Shown one piece after another: positions 5,996 to 6,897 of a DNA stretch of 6,897 bases (positions are counted from its first letter, which is position 1; each line of letters opens with the position of its first letter). The position numbers were made by a program, and so were the translations under genes. Under the pieces are notes generated by a model. It did not search any database. It saw nothing but the letters and a program-made list of their open reading frames with translations, and was not told the DNA's origin. Location of the stretch: positions 1 to 6,897 of the forward strand of contig JAUWWH010000048.1 of NCBI GenBank assembly GCA_030617005.1, read 5' to 3'. The DNA comes from Candidatus Bathyarchaeota archaeon. GTDB lineage: Archaea > Thermoproteota > Bathyarchaeia > RBG-16-48-13 > GCA-020355125.

Positions 5996-6826
5996 TCAAA
6001 TTTTTTTACAAAAGAGATAGATGACAGTTCCAAAGAGATAATTAAGGACAGAAATGTGTTTTGCAAGTTTTTTCATAAGATAAAGGAGGGGTCCTATAGG
6101 CGATTTGGTCCAATTCTTAGATAGTGGTCTTATTTCTTCGCCAATAAAAAATATTTTACATTTTGAAAGATCTATCAGCGATGCTAAAGTTTTTCTATTA
6201 TAAACTTCGGGAGGTTCCTCACAATGGGAAATTGGGGGGGAATTAAGTATCTTGTCTCTGATAAATTTAGGGATATATGTCACTGGCAATAAAGAATGTA
6301 TTTCAATTGGAAAGAATCCATTAGGTACGGTGATAATAAAGATGCTTTTTGATTTCAATACACGAATTGCTTCGTTTATAACTTTTCTTGCTTCTTCACG
6401 AGTACTTGGTTCCATGCCCACACGTGGACTAATATGCTCCAATACGTCAAGGCAAAATATAAAGTCGAAGGTATCATCTTGAAAAGGAAGGAATCTGCCG
6501 TCTGATATTATAAATGGAGGATAATAATGGTGAAGAGCATTGTAGGATCGAGCAATTTGACACTCGGCTTTATACGGACCAACTCCTATAGGTTCTCCAC
6601 CCCCCATACTGGTTTTAACACATAGCCAACCCCATCCACTGCCAATATCAAGAATCTTTTTCCCACAGAATGATCCAACTTTTTCAGAAATGAAGCGAAA
6701 ATCTTCAACCATCCGACAGTCTTCCGAATATTTGTAAACATTTTGCCGCATCCTTCCTTTATCCATTGTACGAATTTCGTCGTATGGCTTTTTGTAAAAT
6801 TCTTCTATTTGCCGTCTCCTTATCAT
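5996..6826 (-). CDS. Class I SAM-dependent methyltransferase
   Basis: This 276-residue protein has a Rossmann-type methyltransferase core. Motif I is ILDIGSGWGW (58-67), which binds the methionine part of SAM. SDGRFLPFQDDTFDFIFCLDVLEHI (split at 108-117 and 118-132) holds the adenine-binding Asp109 and motif IV, and IRVLK...FIITVPNG (154-169) is the next strand pair. The second strand reads EPIGVGP (78-84), where relatives usually have an acidic residue after GV, so a ribose-binding group appears to be missing at Gly83. The substrate is unknown; with a glycosyltransferase nearby, a sugar or glycan is plausible. I start at the ATG at 6826 because GGTGG lies 5 bases upstream and a TATA-like AATTTAATA at 6855-6863 would start transcription near 6833; the ATG at 6838 adds four residues and has no ribosome site. 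The gene converges on the archaeosortase. Confidence 0.85.
   Translation of the reverse strand: MIRRRQIEEFYKKPYDEIRTMDKGRMRQNVYKYSEDCRMVEDFRFISEKVGSFCGKKILDIGSGWGWLCVKTSMGGGEPIGVGPYKAECQIARSYNALHHYYPPFIISDGRFLPFQDDTFDFIFCLDVLEHISPRVGMEPSTREEARKVINEAIRVLKSKSIFIITVPNGFFPIEIHSLLPVTYIPKFIRDKILNSPPISHCEEPPEVYNRKTLASLIDLSKCKIFFIGEEIRPLSKNWTKSPIGPLLYLMKKLAKHISVLNYLFGTVIYLFCKKI
6001..6007 (+). terminator. Possible U-tract terminator for the archaeosortase transcript
   Basis: A run of seven T starts 68 bases after the archaeosortase stop, just inside the 3' end of the convergent methyltransferase gene. Archaeal RNA polymerases terminate at such U-tracts without a required hairpin. The 63-bp gap 5933-5995 holds nothing else recognised. 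Weak evidence, from composition only. Confidence 0.3.
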
Positions 6827-6854
6827 AGAGTCCACCATCAGGTTTTTTTTCAGG

Positions 6855-6863
6855 TATTAAATT
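6855..6863 (-). promoter_or_regulatory. TATA-like box of the methyltransferase gene
   Basis: The minus strand reads AATTTAATA about 30 bases before the ATG at 6826. At normal spacing transcription would begin near 6833, giving a leaderless or very short-leader message and placing the alternative ATG at 6838 outside it. A T8 run at 6843-6850 flanked by CAGG copies lies between. Nothing gene-like is seen from 6864 to the window end. Confidence 0.35.
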
Positions 6864-6897
6864 GAACCAAGCATGTTATTGGTAATATTAGAAGTGG

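Overview
This 6.9-kb window looks archaeal. Two things point that way: a membrane protein with the Cys/Arg/His signature of the exosortase/archaeosortase family, and AT-rich TATA-like boxes (for example a perfect TTTAAATA at 4857-4864) lying upstream of start codons, where bacterial -35/-10 pairs are not evident. A small ribbon-helix-helix (RHH) protein of a type I associate with archaea fits too. The lineage cannot be fixed from sequence alone. An uncultured, moderately AT-rich archaeon (Bathyarchaeia-like, for instance) is my low-confidence guess.

Layout, left to right: a secreted clan-CD (caspase/legumain-like) cysteine protease with a calcium-loop motif and a C-terminal membrane anchor (minus strand, 89-925); a PP-loop protein of the PAPS-reductase family with an Fe-S cysteine pattern but no catalytic tail (minus, 1095-1868); an alkaline-phosphatase-superfamily phosphodiesterase split by one in-frame TAG codon (plus, 1980-3374); a 77-residue RHH regulator (minus, 3529-3762); a family-2 glycosyltransferase with C-terminal membrane helices (minus, 3856 to about 4845); an archaeosortase-like transpeptidase (plus, 4919-5932); and a class I SAM-dependent methyltransferase (minus, 5996-6826). 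No tRNA, rRNA, CRISPR array, insertion sequence or phage gene was seen, and no gene-free stretch exceeds 300 bases.

Neighbouring genes mostly face different ways and are separated by 60-170 bp, so most are probably transcribed alone; promoter-like boxes and dyads sit in several gaps. The common theme is the cell surface: membrane-anchored glycan building (glycosyltransferase, methyltransferase), possible sulfur or phosphate chemistry on glycans or nucleotides (PAPS-reductase-like protein, AlkP enzyme), and secretion or anchoring of proteins (archaeosortase, protease with a sorting-like tail). That link is inferred from gene content only.

The points most worth a second look are the in-frame TAG in an otherwise intact enzyme, a shared RLR-x-LGY tail on two unrelated proteins, a perfect dyad touching the start codon of the RHH gene, a dyad bracketing the protease promoter, a glycosyltransferase whose strong Shine-Dalgarno sequence points at a GTA codon, and the archaeosortase with a possible substrate nearby.
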